Source: Oscillatoriales cyanobacterium PMM_0019 (lineage in GTDB: Bacteria > Cyanobacteriota > Cyanobacteriia > Cyanobacteriales > CASBRB01). Taken from it: a stretch of 43,968 nt of DNA. Where the stretch lies: assembly GCA_949127975.1 (NCBI GenBank), contig CASBRB010000072.1, positions 1 to 43,968 of the forward strand, read 5' to 3'. Made by a program: the position numbers and the translations under genes. The notes under the pieces were generated by a model. That model saw nothing but the letters and a program-made list of their open reading frames with translations. It was not told the origin of the DNA and ran no database searches. Every line of letters begins with the position of its first letter. Position 1 is the first letter of the stretch. This document shows positions 24,856 to 33,721 of the stretch, in pieces.

Positions 24856-25722
24856 ATGGCTCTCGCTACTTACTTCATTCCAAAACCTACCGCGATGAAA
24901 ACAGACAAAATATTTTATACCATCTTTCTAGTATTCCCGGAACTGTTATTTCAACTGATTGGGCAACCCTCAGAGCTAGCCCAAAACTATGAATTTAAGT
25001 CAGTAGAAATCAAAGAATTATCTTTTACATTTGATGGAATATTTATTCCCAATGACAACACCCCATCAGACATCATTTATTTTGTGGAAGTCCAATTTCA
25101 AAGAAATAAAGACTTTTACTGGCGATTTATCACCGAAATCATCCTGTACTTAAATCAGTATAAACACGAGCGTCAGTGGCAAGCAGTGGTGGTGTGGGCA
25201 AAAAAAAGTTTTGACCATGACTTACCCCTAGCTTATCAAATGTTTAAACCCAACTTAAAAACCATATACCTAGACCAACTTCCCCAAACCTCATCCTCCC
25301 TGGGCTTAGGGATTCTCCAGCTAATCACCATTCCCGCCGCCAGAGCCCCCCAACAAACACAAAGCCTCATCACCCAAGCTCGCCAGGAAATCGCCGATGC
25401 CAGTATCCAGCAGAATATTATAGAATTGATCTCAAAGGTGATCGTTTACAAGTTCCCTGAAAAAAGTAGTCAGGAGTTAGAGCAAATGTTTAACTTAACT
25501 GAATGGAAACAAACCAAGTTCTATCAAGAAGCCAAAGCAGAGGGCAAGTTGGAAGGCGAGTTGGAAGGCGAGTTGAAAGGCAAGTTGAAAGGCGAGTTGG
25601 AAACCAAGCTGAAAACAGTCCCCCTTTTATTAAGGTTGGGATTAACCGTAGAACAAATTGCCCAAGAATTAGGACTAGAACTTGAGAAAATTCAGCAAGT
25701 TATCTCCAGCGATCGCAATTAA
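24856..25722 (+). CDS. Rpn family recombination-promoting nuclease / DUF2887 protein
   Basis: The protein is 288 residues from 24856, but the ATG at 24895 (MKTDKIFYTIFLVFPELLF) fits the family start better. It has the PD-(D/E)xK-like arrangement of the Rpn/PDDEXK transposase-related family: FTFDGIF, then IYFVEVQFQ, with RFITEIILYLNQY after it. The C-terminus has a charged low-complexity tract (EGKLEGELEGELKGKLKGEL) encoded by about five tandem 12-base units at 25553-25600, followed by a helix-turn-helix-like LGLTVEQIAQELGLELEKIQ. Rpn proteins in Escherichia coli have DNase activity and stimulate recombination. In cyanobacteria these genes are abundant and their role is unclear. The gene stands alone between repeat-rich gaps. 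Confidence 0.85.
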   Translation: MALATYFIPKPTAMKTDKIFYTIFLVFPELLFQLIGQPSELAQNYEFKSVEIKELSFTFDGIFIPNDNTPSDIIYFVEVQFQRNKDFYWRFITEIILYLNQYKHERQWQAVVVWAKKSFDHDLPLAYQMFKPNLKTIYLDQLPQTSSSLGLGILQLITIPAARAPQQTQSLITQARQEIADASIQQNIIELISKVIVYKFPEKSSQELEQMFNLTEWKQTKFYQEAKAEGKLEGELEGELKGKLKGELETKLKTVPLLLRLGLTVEQIAQELGLELEKIQQVISSDRN

Positions 25723-25736
25723 CCAATTCTAGAATG

Positions 25737-25764
25737 TGACAACTGAGCTCGTTCTCAGTTGTCA
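25737..25764 (+). terminator. Hairpin after the Rpn gene
   Basis: TGACAACTGAG and CTCAGTTGTCA form a perfect 11-base stem with a 6-base loop, 14 bases after the stop codon and between two convergent genes. There is no downstream T-run, so it is a hairpin that may end transcripts from either side rather than a textbook intrinsic terminator. Confidence 0.5.
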
Positions 25765-25792
25765 GCCCACCAAGGGGATCAAAGCAATAATA

Positions 25793-25806
25793 CAGGACTT
25801 ACGCCT
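25793..25806. repeat. Solo MITE terminal repeat
   Basis: CAGGACTTACGCCT matches the terminal repeat but no element body follows. It is probably a relic of an excised or deleted copy. Confidence 0.45.
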
Positions 25807-25868
25807 ACGCCGGACGTTTTAGCTGTTGAATCAAATAGTTATCAAGCAATCCATACTTAAGTTCGTTA

Positions 25869-26849
25869 TTATTTTTGGTTTCTCCATCGTTGGCCAAACT
25901 CGTCTAAAATTGGCTGTGGTATTTGACTTTGTAGCCAATTTAGAGCTGCATCTTGGTAGGGAGCGATCGCTCCTCCTTTATAGGACTTGCAAACGTTAAT
26001 CAGGCTGAGTGGTTTGGTAAATGGTTGGCGTGTTGAGGTTGGGGTATACCACAGCATCCTTACCCAAGTTTTTGGTCCAATCACCCCGTCAGCTTGCAGA
26101 GTATTAGCATTTTGAAAAGCGAGAACGGCATTTTTCGTATCAATATCAAACTGTCCACTAATGCTACGTGGATCGAATTCTGGCTTCTGCAAATCTTTTA
26201 GTAGCTGTTGTATGTCTCTTACTCTAGGACCTTTATCTCCTAGCTGAAGGACATTAAACTTATTCAGATCTGCTTTACCGCTGACACCAGTTATATTGTC
26301 AACATCTCCTCCGTATTGGTGAATTGCCCAGTTACCATCTCCCCAACTGCTAGGTGTCCAAGGGCTGATCGCATCATAATTAGCAATCCATAAGGGAAAG
26401 TTAACGAAGTCTGTAGGATCGCCGAGGGTGTTAATCCAGAAGTTAGGATAGGTGTAAATAATTGGTTTAATTCTTTTTCCCGTTTGTTGTTGAATACCTT
26501 TCATTACCTCTAACAGCCAGAGCTTCATACCGTTAACAACCGTCATGGTACTAGCTCCATCAGTTGTTTCTACATCTAAAACTGGCGGTAGATCGTCAGG
26601 ATCAAGCTTACCTAAAGTTTTAAGAAATTCGCTTGCCTGTTGTACGGGGTCTGAGGTTAACGGATGAAAGTAGTGGTAAGCACCCCTAATAATACCAGCC
26701 TTCTTCATGGCTGGCCAATGCGTAGAAAACATGCTGTCTTTTATGGTAACGCCCTCGGTTGCCTTGGCGAAGGCAAAGCTTTTACCAGAATTTTTTACCG
26801 CTACCCAATCAACTGCTCCATCAGTTTCAGCAACGTCAATACCAAACAT
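25869..26849 (-). CDS. GH25 lysozyme with peptidoglycan-binding domain
   Basis: This 326-residue protein has a GH25 (Chalaropsis-type lysozyme) domain at about 1-199. The catalytic features visible are FGIDV (Asp5), LDVETTD (Asp92, Glu94), plus the conserved GAYHYF and NFPLWIANY strands. A PG_binding_1 domain follows (about 200-268, LGDKGPRVRDIQQLL and DGVIGPKTW), then a 55-residue tail. GH25 enzymes cut beta-1,4 bonds of N-acetylmuramic acid in peptidoglycan. No signal peptide is present, so it may be released by lysis, by a non-classical route, or be of phage/contractile-system origin (inference). The start is supported by GGGAG about 8 bases upstream (complement of 26855-26860). Confidence 0.9.
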   Translation of the reverse strand: MFGIDVAETDGAVDWVAVKNSGKSFAFAKATEGVTIKDSMFSTHWPAMKKAGIIRGAYHYFHPLTSDPVQQASEFLKTLGKLDPDDLPPVLDVETTDGASTMTVVNGMKLWLLEVMKGIQQQTGKRIKPIIYTYPNFWINTLGDPTDFVNFPLWIANYDAISPWTPSSWGDGNWAIHQYGGDVDNITGVSGKADLNKFNVLQLGDKGPRVRDIQQLLKDLQKPEFDPRSISGQFDIDTKNAVLAFQNANTLQADGVIGPKTWVRMLWYTPTSTRQPFTKPLSLINVCKSYKGGAIAPYQDAALNWLQSQIPQPILDEFGQRWRNQK

Positions 26850-26963
26850 ACTTATGCTCCCTGATAGTTGGTTTCAATAAATTCAAAACTCAGGGCGTTT
26901 CGGAACGCGCCCTACAAAACTCAAACCATTCTAGAAGGTGTGGCACCTTTTTGTCAAAAACTT

Positions 26964-27234
26964 CAGGACTTACGTAGAATGGGCATATGTAGGGGCAACA
27001 ACAGGGGGATTGCCCCTACCAACCGCTATGTACAGGACTTACGCACACTGGCATATATAGGGGCAACCACAGGGGGATTGCCCCTACGAACCCGCTATAT
27101 ATAGGGGCAACCACAGGGGATTGCCCCTACGAACCCGCTATATATAGGGGCACACACCGGAGATTGCCCCTACGAACCCGCTATATATAGAGGCAGTGCG
27201 TAAGTCCTGATGTAGTGTAGTTGCGTAAGTCCTG
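26964..27234. mobile_element. Compound MITE cluster with a tandemly expanded core
   Basis: A truncated copy at 26964-27032 is followed by an expanded copy at 27033-27209 with both terminal repeats. Its core unit (TATAGGGGCAACCACAGG to ACGAACCCGCTATA, about 44-45 bases) is repeated three times in tandem. An extra right end (TTGCGTAAGTCCTG) closes at 27234. The repetition arises between TATATA tracts at unit edges, consistent with slippage or unequal exchange. The 462-base gap 26850-27311 holds nothing else that I can support. Confidence 0.85.
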
Positions 27235-27311
27235 GACAAAATCTACCGATGGTAAGATGCATATCTCATCAAGGGTAGGGGCAAAGCAGATGGTTCTAAA
27301 CCGGGGGAGCG

Positions 27312-28658
27312 TCAATCGCCCGTTATCGACAGCCCATCAACCCAAACTCTAGGACATACTCCACCAGGAGTAAGTTCCGCCTCTTTCTCCACAAAAACGA
27401 TCGACTGCAATAATTCTAGGAAGTCTCCAGCAACGGTAGCTGACTCAATACTGGTTAATTTTCCGTTGTTCACCACCCAACCATCAAACGGCAGAGAGAA
27501 AGAGCCCTGTAAAGCTTTAACTCCAGCATGAAGAGCTTGTAGATCATCAATCAAAATCACATTTTCAGCAGTATCAAGGCTATACTCCTGTTGGGCAGTT
27601 TGGTTGGAAAAAACATGATAAAAATGTGGATCTACCGTCACTTTAGCGCCCATATTCGCATGCCCTGTAGGTTGAGCATTCATCCTTTTAGCAGTGCCAG
27701 CGCTGTGCAAAAAGCCTGTTAAAACGCCATCATTAATCAGCGCCACTCGCCTGGTTGGCGTTCCTTCTCCATCGAAAGTCTCTGCGGCTAGGTTATCTGG
27801 GTGCAGAGCATCATCATACACCGAGAGCAAAGGCGAGGCAATTTGTTTACCCAAAGATTCAGGAGTGGAGAGGCTTTGCTTGTCCAAAATATTCTGAGCG
27901 TTGTATACATTAGAAAATGCACCCAGCAGGCTCAAGAAAGCCTCCGGTGAGAACACCACTTGATATTTGCCAGATTTTACTTTTTCATAATTCAAGTGAC
28001 TGATGGTTTTGTCGGCAGCTTTTTTCAGGCAACCGTTGATATCCAGTTGCTCTAGGCTACGGCTAATTTTAAAAGCTCCTCCACTGCGCGGTTTCTTCCC
28101 TTCCTCCTCTGTTTTGCTGTAAAGATAAATTGATGCATAAGAGCGGGCTTCAGTCCTCAGGGCTGCGTCACTGTTGAGATAAAACCTGTTGATATCTCTT
28201 TGAGACAGTCCATTATAAGGCACGCTTGCGATCGCTGGGTGAACTGCCAACAGTTCTTTCTCAACTGAAATCAGTTTTTCTATTAGCTCTGAAACTGGAG
28301 CTTGTGGTGCTGTTTCATCAGGTATATCTTTGATTGGAGCGATAGCCTCCGGGCTAAAATCAGGAACATGTTCTTTGACACCAAAAAAACTCGCTTCGTA
28401 GGCAGTTTTTAAGGCTACTTCAACTCCTGCTGGTTCTACATCTGTCGTGCTGGTGATTCCTACTGTATTGTGTTCATTCCAGACACGAACAGTTACACTA
28501 GAGCGATTTGAGGCTTTAACTTGTTTAGGTACACCTCGTTCTACTTGCACGCTGTTTTCATCTATGGTAGCTCCATAAATGTCAAATTTTTTGATACCAA
28601 GCTTATCAGCTTTATCTTTTGCACACGTAGCAATATCGTTGAAATTCGGCATAGTCAA
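27312..28658 (-). CDS. pmbA: TldE/PmbA-type metalloprotease subunit
   Basis: This 448-residue protein belongs to the TldD/PmbA family, PmbA (TldE) branch. Evidence is overall length, the N-terminal YGATIDENSVQVERGVPKQVKASNRSSVTVRVW segment, GKYQVVFSPEAFLSLLG, DPHFYHVF and the C-terminal SFSLPFDGWVVNNGKLTSIESATVAGDFLELL. The HExxxH metal motif is absent, as expected for TldE, which pairs with the catalytic TldD. In E. coli the TldD/E complex degrades unfolded peptides and processes microcin B17 leader. It follows the TldD gene by 109 bases on the same strand, so the two are probably co-expressed. Confidence 0.9.
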   Translation of the reverse strand: MTMPNFNDIATCAKDKADKLGIKKFDIYGATIDENSVQVERGVPKQVKASNRSSVTVRVWNEHNTVGITSTTDVEPAGVEVALKTAYEASFFGVKEHVPDFSPEAIAPIKDIPDETAPQAPVSELIEKLISVEKELLAVHPAIASVPYNGLSQRDINRFYLNSDAALRTEARSYASIYLYSKTEEEGKKPRSGGAFKISRSLEQLDINGCLKKAADKTISHLNYEKVKSGKYQVVFSPEAFLSLLGAFSNVYNAQNILDKQSLSTPESLGKQIASPLLSVYDDALHPDNLAAETFDGEGTPTRRVALINDGVLTGFLHSAGTAKRMNAQPTGHANMGAKVTVDPHFYHVFSNQTAQQEYSLDTAENVILIDDLQALHAGVKALQGSFSLPFDGWVVNNGKLTSIESATVAGDFLELLQSIVFVEKEAELTPGGVCPRVWVDGLSITGD

Positions 28659-28767
28659 TTTTAGAGAAAGCGATTTGGGATTGGGAAGTTTGGAAATTAA
28701 TTCCTTCTGGATTTTAAATTATGGATTTTTGTTTTTTCATGATCCAAAATTTAAAATCCCAAATTTT

Positions 28768-30240
28768 CTAACGACCACCAACAGTGATAGAATCCACCTT
28801 AATGTGAGGTTGTCCTACGGTTACATAAATGCTGCCGCTGACGGAACCACAGAAGCCAGCCGCCAGCCCCAAGTCTTGCGAACACATGGAAATTTTGTCC
28901 ATAATCTCGGTTGCTTCACCGATAAGTGTGGCTCCCTTGAGGGGTTTGGCGATTTTGCCATTTTCGATCGAGTAGGCTTCATCGACGGAGAAATTAAATT
29001 GCCCTGTGGCTCCGACACTGCCGCCACCCATCTTTTTACAGTAAATCCCTCTGTCGATCGAGGCGAATATATCTTCGTTGGTGTACTCACCTGGAGCAAT
29101 ATAAGTATTTCGCATCCGACTAGCGGCGGGGAAAGCATAGCTCTGCCGCCGCCCACTCCCGGTTCTAGGGTGTCCGGTGCGCCAAGAACCCGCCCTGTCT
29201 GCTATAAAGTTCTTGAGAACTCCTTTTTCAATTAAAAGTGTTCTTTGTGCAGGCATACCTTCGTCGTCCATATCTATGGTACCGAAGGCAGTGGGAGACA
29301 ATCCTTCATCCCAAGCGGTTAAGCTTTCATGAGCAATTTTTTCACCTTTCTTTTTGGAGAAGGGAGACGTCTCTTTTTCAATCTGAGTAGTTTCTAGCAG
29401 GTGTCCGCAGGCTTCATGGAAGATGACACCGCCAAACTGATTAGCCATCACAATCGGATAATTACCCGAATCCACATAATCAGCGTAGAGCATTTGCCCT
29501 GCTGAGTGTGCCACTTCCTCTGCATCAGACTGAGACTCCCAAGCCCGCAGAAAGTTCGGGTTACTGGTGCTACCAACACGCTTGCTGATAGATGAACGAT
29601 GGGCACCGTCAGCGCACAACAGGCTATAGCCTACAGATTGAGTCAAGCGAATATCACGGGCAAAAGTGCCATCACTGCCTGCTACCAATACTTCTTGCCA
29701 ATCCCTGAAATAGACGCATCGTCTCGATTGTGCGTGAGAGGCTTTCTGTTGTAACTGGGTATTAGCGTCGAGGAGAACCTCCCCCATTTCCCTGATGGAG
29801 CTACATTCAGGCAGCCAAGAATCTTTGTTTTTGATGGTGGCGTAGTCTCTAAATAACTCCAGGTTGACGGCAGGAATATAAGCATTGGCACCTGGCAGTT
29901 GCAATCCCATGATGGAGAGAGCTTTTTCTAAGGCTAATTTTAGCCCTGAAAATGTCACATCATTGGTGCTAACGTAGCAGTCGGCTTTGCCTATAAACAC
30001 TCTGACACCCGCACCTTTAGACAGACGCGGTGTAATGCTGGTGATGATATCGTCTTCTGCAAGGCAACTGATATAGTTTACCCGTTCTAGGAAGAATTCA
30101 ATAAAATCAGCACCCGCTGCCCGTCCTAACCCCAGGAGGGTGGAAAGCGGGGCTTCCCAGCTTTCATCAAATCTATCTGGTGTAGAGGTGTATTGCAGGG
30201 TGGGCAGTTGTTTAGAGAGGAGTAGGGTACTTGGATGCAT
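28768..30240 (-). CDS. tldD: TldD metalloprotease
   Basis: This 490-residue protein is TldD-like. The metal-binding HExxxH motif is at 275-280 in [16 protein letters not shown], followed by [43 protein letters not shown] and GGSVG...[16 protein letters not shown]. It forms a heterodimer with TldE (encoded next, at 27312) to cleave unfolded or flexible peptides inside the cell. The ATG is at 30240, about 300 bases from a divergent plus-strand gene. No Shine-Dalgarno is visible. Since this pair also processes peptide leaders in other bacteria, a link with peptide natural products is possible, but nothing in the sequence ties it to the NRPS locus. Confidence 0.92.
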   Translation of the reverse strand: MHPSTLLLSKQLPTLQYTSTPDRFDESWEAPLSTLLGLGRAAGADFIEFFLERVNYISCLAEDDIITSITPRLSKGAGVRVFIGKADCYVSTNDVTFSGLKLALEKALSIMGLQLPGANAYIPAVNLELFRDYATIKNKDSWLPECSSIREMGEVLLDANTQLQQKASHAQSRRCVYFRDWQEVLVAGSDGTFARDIRLTQSVGYSLLCADGAHRSSISKRVGSTSNPNFLRAWESQSDAEEVAHSAGQMLYADYVDSGNYPIVMANQFGGVIFHEACGHLLETTQIEKETSPFSKKKGEKIAHESLTAWDEGLSPTAFGTIDMDDEGMPAQRTLLIEKGVLKNFIADRAGSWRTGHPRTGSGRRQSYAFPAASRMRNTYIAPGEYTNEDIFASIDRGIYCKKMGGGSVGATGQFNFSVDEAYSIENGKIAKPLKGATLIGEATEIMDKISMCSQDLGLAAGFCGSVSGSIYVTVGQPHIKVDSITVGGR

Positions 30241-30555
30241 TCGTAGCCTCGCGTGCTGACTTATTTTATCGGCTGTGCTTACAGTCTAGCAAATCAGCTC
30301 CCGCCCTGTTGGGCGGCATGTCCTACCACAATTTACGGTTAGTGCGATACATACAGAAACCCGGTTTTTCCAAAAAACTGGGTTTCTTGGGGATTGGTGA
30401 TTGACATTCCCCAGTATAAAGATACAGTATCCTAAAATGACCGAAAAAGAAACGGATTCAAGCCCCACCGAAGAGGAAGAGGGAGTGGGGAAATACAACT
30501 CTCCCTCTCCCTCTCCCTCTCTCTCTTTGTCCCAGTAATTGTGAGGAGTTTCATT
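30241..30555. other. Divergent intergenic region with two palindromes and a CT-rich tract
   Basis: The gap between the divergent TldD and beta-barrel genes holds CCGCCC-TGTT-GGGCGG at 30302-30317 and a longer near-perfect palindrome at 30356-30388 (AGAAACCCGG...ACTGGGTTTCT). The second is a common dispersed cyanobacterial repeat type. A CT-rich microsatellite (CTCCCTCTCC...) lies at 30499-30527. GAGGAG at 30543-30548 is the likely ribosome-binding site for the GTG at 30556. Confidence 0.6.
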
Positions 30556-32667
30556 GTGATTAAAAATGGCTGTCAATACCCAACAAATAGGATAGCTACC
30601 AATTCGTTACGCTCAGGCAGCAATGCTGTAGGTGCCAGAACCCAAGTTACTGGAGTTAAAAACCAGTTTACTATCTTTAATTCCTTTATTTTAGGATTTC
30701 TATCTTTGTGGCTGGGATGTGTTGACAAAGCTGCATTAGCAGATCCCATACCACAGCAACCTAAAGACTCTGGATCGATCGCTAAACCAATTTCTACTGC
30801 TCTGCCTGATAAGTCTAACCCTTTAACTTGGTCAACTTCAGCGACATCATTAAGACCAGAAAAGCAAACCACACCTGTTTCACCAGGTAATCAACCGGAT
30901 AACAATGGCACGCCTGCCCAGATTAATCAACAGGATAACAATAACACTCCTACACCAGAAAAAACTACGATCCTAAGACTGCGAGGAAATTCCTTAGAGA
31001 GCAGTAGTCCCATTTTAACAACAGCACATCACTTGTTGCAAGGAGAAGTAATCACCCGCTTGCGCTATCGCCAAAACTTTCCAGCGAAAAGCGTAGAAGG
31101 CAACCTGACAATTCAGCCTACATTAGGTTTTAGCTGGGGGATAACGAATAATTTAGAAGTTACTTTTGATGCCCAGAGTGTAGACAATGGGGGGCCAGGA
31201 CGTCAAGGACTTTTCAATGCTCAAAGAACTACCTCCACTGGCAGTGGTAACATATTTCAAGAATTAACGCTTCAGGCAAAGCAAAGACTTTGGCAAAATG
31301 CCGAAGGTACCCAAGCCCTGAGCGGTGTCGTAGCAATTTCTAGAGGTGTACGCTCTTATCGTTTTTCCAGGACACCGGGAGATCCTCTATTCGCGGGAAG
31401 TAATACGAACGAACTGGTGCCGTCTCTAGAGTTGCCCTTCACGGTAACAACGGGCTCTAACTTACAGTTGACTCTTTCTCCTAAAGTTGCCTTCTTACCC
31501 GAAGATAATGCCTTATATTTCCGTCGAATGCCTCTACCAAACTCTGGTTCTTTTGGTACAAGCTTCGGCATAGCTGGGGGAGCAATTTATCGTCTTAACT
31601 CCAGACTTTCCCTCTGGGGAGATGCGTTTATCCCCTTCACAGGTAACAACTCCATTTCTAGAGATTCAGGACTTCCTACTCGTACAATTGCGTTTAATGC
31701 AGGGTTGCGATATTTAGTTAATCCTCGCTTGTCTACAGAGTTATTCGTTTCTAATACTCTCGGTAATACAGGAGCTTTATCTGTGGTAGCAGATAAGGAT
31801 TACCCTTTCTTAGGTTTGGGTGTTACCTTTATCCCTGGAGCCACCAGTGCCAATCGTAGCTATCCTGCCCACTTTGGCACAACTCAAGCGCCAACTCCTG
31901 ACACTCCCGCTGGATTTGCTTTTTTTGACGGCGGTACTATTCCTAACGGACAACTGGTTACTACAGTACAAGTAGGCGGACAAGGGGTGCTTACTGCTGT
32001 TGAGTATGGCTTATTAGATGATTTTGGGATTGGGTTTTTTCTGGATCACATTCCAGGAACCACCGATGAGTCTGAATTAGGAGTCAGTGGCAAGCTGCGA
32101 CTTTTAAATCAAGCTGATGGCAGCCCAGTTACTTTAAGTGCTGTAGCTACTCTAGCTCGATCGAATAATGTCCTGATTAATTACATTACTAACAATGCCA
32201 ATGAATTTAAACAACGAGGTTTCAAGAAAAGCGGATTTGCTTTTGGCAACGAAACCGATGGACAGTTGTTTATCATTACCCTTTCTACCCCCATCAATTA
32301 TCAATTCAAAAATGGCAATTCCATTTGGTTGACTCCTACGGTAGGATTTATTCAAGATAATGGGTTACAGGAAGCTGGAGTAAACTTCGGTGGCTCAACT
32401 CCCCTGCTGAAGAATCTCAATCTAATTGCAGAGGCTGGTGTAGACTTTAGTGGCAAAGGCAACGCTTTTATTGGAGACAAACGTGAAACAATAATTCCCT
32501 GGAGTGTAGGCTTACGTTGGAATCCAGATTTCAGAGTAGTTTCGGGTTTGTCACTTGAGGCATACCTGACAAATCGCCTTGGCTCAACACCTTTCCAAAG
32601 CCTGAGGGTGCAAGCAAATAATCCAGTCACAGTCGGCGTAGGTGTTCGTTTACCCGTTCAGTTTTAA
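30556..32667 (+). CDS. Predicted outer-membrane beta-barrel protein
   Basis: The frame opens at 30541, but GTG at 30556 with GAGGAG 7 bases upstream is the better start (703 residues). After a basic N-terminus comes a hydrophobic segment and likely signal cleavage near ALADPIPQ. A disordered Pro/Thr/Asn/Gln-rich stretch follows (about 60-145 of the open frame), then about 550 residues with alternating amphipathic strands, frequent Gly and aromatic residues (e.g. GVVAISRGVRSYRFSR, AIYRLNSRLSLWGDAFIPF), ending VGVGVRLPVQF. The terminal Phe and strand pattern fit an outer-membrane barrel. I do not recognise a specific family. No adjacent gene suggests a substrate. Confidence 0.75.
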   Translation: MIKNGCQYPTNRIATNSLRSGSNAVGARTQVTGVKNQFTIFNSFILGFLSLWLGCVDKAALADPIPQQPKDSGSIAKPISTALPDKSNPLTWSTSATSLRPEKQTTPVSPGNQPDNNGTPAQINQQDNNNTPTPEKTTILRLRGNSLESSSPILTTAHHLLQGEVITRLRYRQNFPAKSVEGNLTIQPTLGFSWGITNNLEVTFDAQSVDNGGPGRQGLFNAQRTTSTGSGNIFQELTLQAKQRLWQNAEGTQALSGVVAISRGVRSYRFSRTPGDPLFAGSNTNELVPSLELPFTVTTGSNLQLTLSPKVAFLPEDNALYFRRMPLPNSGSFGTSFGIAGGAIYRLNSRLSLWGDAFIPFTGNNSISRDSGLPTRTIAFNAGLRYLVNPRLSTELFVSNTLGNTGALSVVADKDYPFLGLGVTFIPGATSANRSYPAHFGTTQAPTPDTPAGFAFFDGGTIPNGQLVTTVQVGGQGVLTAVEYGLLDDFGIGFFLDHIPGTTDESELGVSGKLRLLNQADGSPVTLSAVATLARSNNVLINYITNNANEFKQRGFKKSGFAFGNETDGQLFIITLSTPINYQFKNGNSIWLTPTVGFIQDNGLQEAGVNFGGSTPLLKNLNLIAEAGVDFSGKGNAFIGDKRETIIPWSVGLRWNPDFRVVSGLSLEAYLTNRLGSTPFQSLRVQANNPVTVGVGVRLPVQF

Positions 32668-32700
32668 AGCACTGCCAGTAACTTTTACACTTAACTTCAC

Positions 32701-32946
32701 TAGGACTTACGCAGGCTGGGCATATATAGGGTAACCCTGTCAAGGTGCTACAGTACTGAAAATGTTGGGTTTCGTTCCTCAACCCAACCTACAACTACTG
32801 AAAATGTTGGGTTTCGTTCCTCAACCCAACCTACAACTATAGCGGGTTCGTAGGGGCAAACCCCCTGTGGTTGCCCCTATATATGCCAGTGTGCTACAGT
32901 ACTGTACTTAAAATGTTGGGTTTCGTTCCTCAACCCAACCTACACC
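32701..32946. repeat. Mosaic of MITE halves and three 34-bp repeats
   Basis: A left half (AGGACTTACGCAGGCTGGG, from 32702) ends in the variant terminus GGTGCTACAGTACTG (about 32744-32758). A second body with the same variant right end lies at 32838-32904. A 34-base hairpin repeat, AAAATGTTGGGTTTCGTTCC followed by TCAACCCAACCTAC, occurs three times (32759-32792, 32801-32834, 32910-32943). The region lies directly upstream of a 5'-truncated gene and contains no gene itself. Confidence 0.8.
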
Positions 32947-32997
32947 TTTGATAGCTGAAAACAATTATTGCAGGATCGATCGATCCTCTAACCTAAC

Positions 32998-33501
32998 ATG
33001 GAAAATTATACTGGTACCCAGAGCCCGATCGACAAACCACCCCCCAAACCTCTACCAGAAAACCTCTGGGGGGAGCAGTGGCGATTTGCTACCCTGCCTG
33101 CTGGTGAGATTGAGGAGGCGTTTGCCTTCCGCCCGATTCCAATTTTGCAGATGCCAGAATTTCTGCTGCCGATAAATTTGGGCTTGGCATCAACAGTTGC
33201 AGTACCTGGTGTAATAATTTATGGCGGAAGGCAGTCAATGCGATTAGCTCGTTGGCTAGATGAAGCCAATCCCGTGTCGCTGAATTATATAATTGGTAAG
33301 CCTGCTGGGTTAGTATTAGAAGCAGGTCTGGTAGACCGTTGGATTGTTGCCACGTTTGAGGATAAAGAGGTTGCTAACGCTGCCCAAGCCTACGAACAGC
33401 GCAAGCAGTTGAGTCAAGGTTTGCACTTTTTGCTGATACAGCCTGATGATTCGGGAGTGACTTCTAGTGGCTTTTGGCTGTTGCGACGGGAGGAAGGCTA
33501 A
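32998..33501 (+). pseudogene. 5'-truncated Tab2/Atab2-like (DUF1092) RNA-binding protein
   Basis: The 167-residue frame matches the C-terminal part of the cyanobacterial/plastid Tab2 (DUF1092) family: PLPENLWGEQWRFA, IPILQMPEFLLPINLGLAS, VPGVIIYGGRQSMRLARWL, GLVLEAGLVDRWIVATF and GLHFLLIQPDDSG. Tab2 proteins aid translation of photosystem mRNAs in chloroplasts. Full-length members are about 280 residues, so roughly the first 110 residues are missing here. An in-frame TAA lies 6 bases before the ATG, and a repeat mosaic ends about 50 bases upstream. The ATG may be an internal Met of the original gene. Whether the remaining fragment is expressed is unknown. The genome may have a full copy elsewhere. 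Confidence 0.75.
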
Positions 33502-33504
33502 CAT

Positions 33505-33660
33505 GTATCTGTGATAAATAACTCGTTGCTACCGCAGGCCCCGTTTTCGCAACAAGGTATCTGCGTTCATCTGCGTTCATCTGCGTTCGCAAATTTGGAT
33601 GTATCTGCGATCAATAACTCGTTGCTACCGCAGCCCCCGTTCTCGCAACAAGATATCAGC
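33505..33660. repeat. Direct repeats with a 3x10-bp tandem core
   Basis: Two about 58-base direct repeats (GTATCTG...AATAACTCGTTGCTACCGCA...TTCGCAACAAG) occupy 33505-33563 and 33600-33658. Between them CTGCGTTCAT-type 10-base units repeat three times (33561-33590). No protein of interest is encoded. The function is unknown. Confidence 0.75.
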
Positions 33661-33721
33661 CCACTCTCTCTCGACTGCCTTGAGAGGAGGGTAAGGTTCT
33701 TGATGGTAATCAATTGCTAAA

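Noticed and set aside
27056-27190. Three tandem 44-45-base units resembling a short CRISPR array
   Set aside because: The whole unit is repeated, there are no unique spacers, no cas genes are nearby, and the ends match the dispersed MITE.
28579-29235. A 218-residue plus-strand frame across the TldE-TldD junction
   Set aside because: It is antisense to two conserved protease genes and has no recognisable domain.
27312-30240. TldD/TldE as a dedicated maturation protease for a peptide product in this window
   Set aside because: No ribosomal precursor peptide or RiPP enzymes are visible, and NRPS products do not need leader processing; the pair is widely conserved as housekeeping.
30302-30388. 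Hairpins as an intrinsic terminator or riboswitch for the beta-barrel gene
   Set aside because: They lie upstream of a divergent pair, lack a T-run, and the larger one resembles a dispersed repeat; no riboswitch consensus is recognisable.
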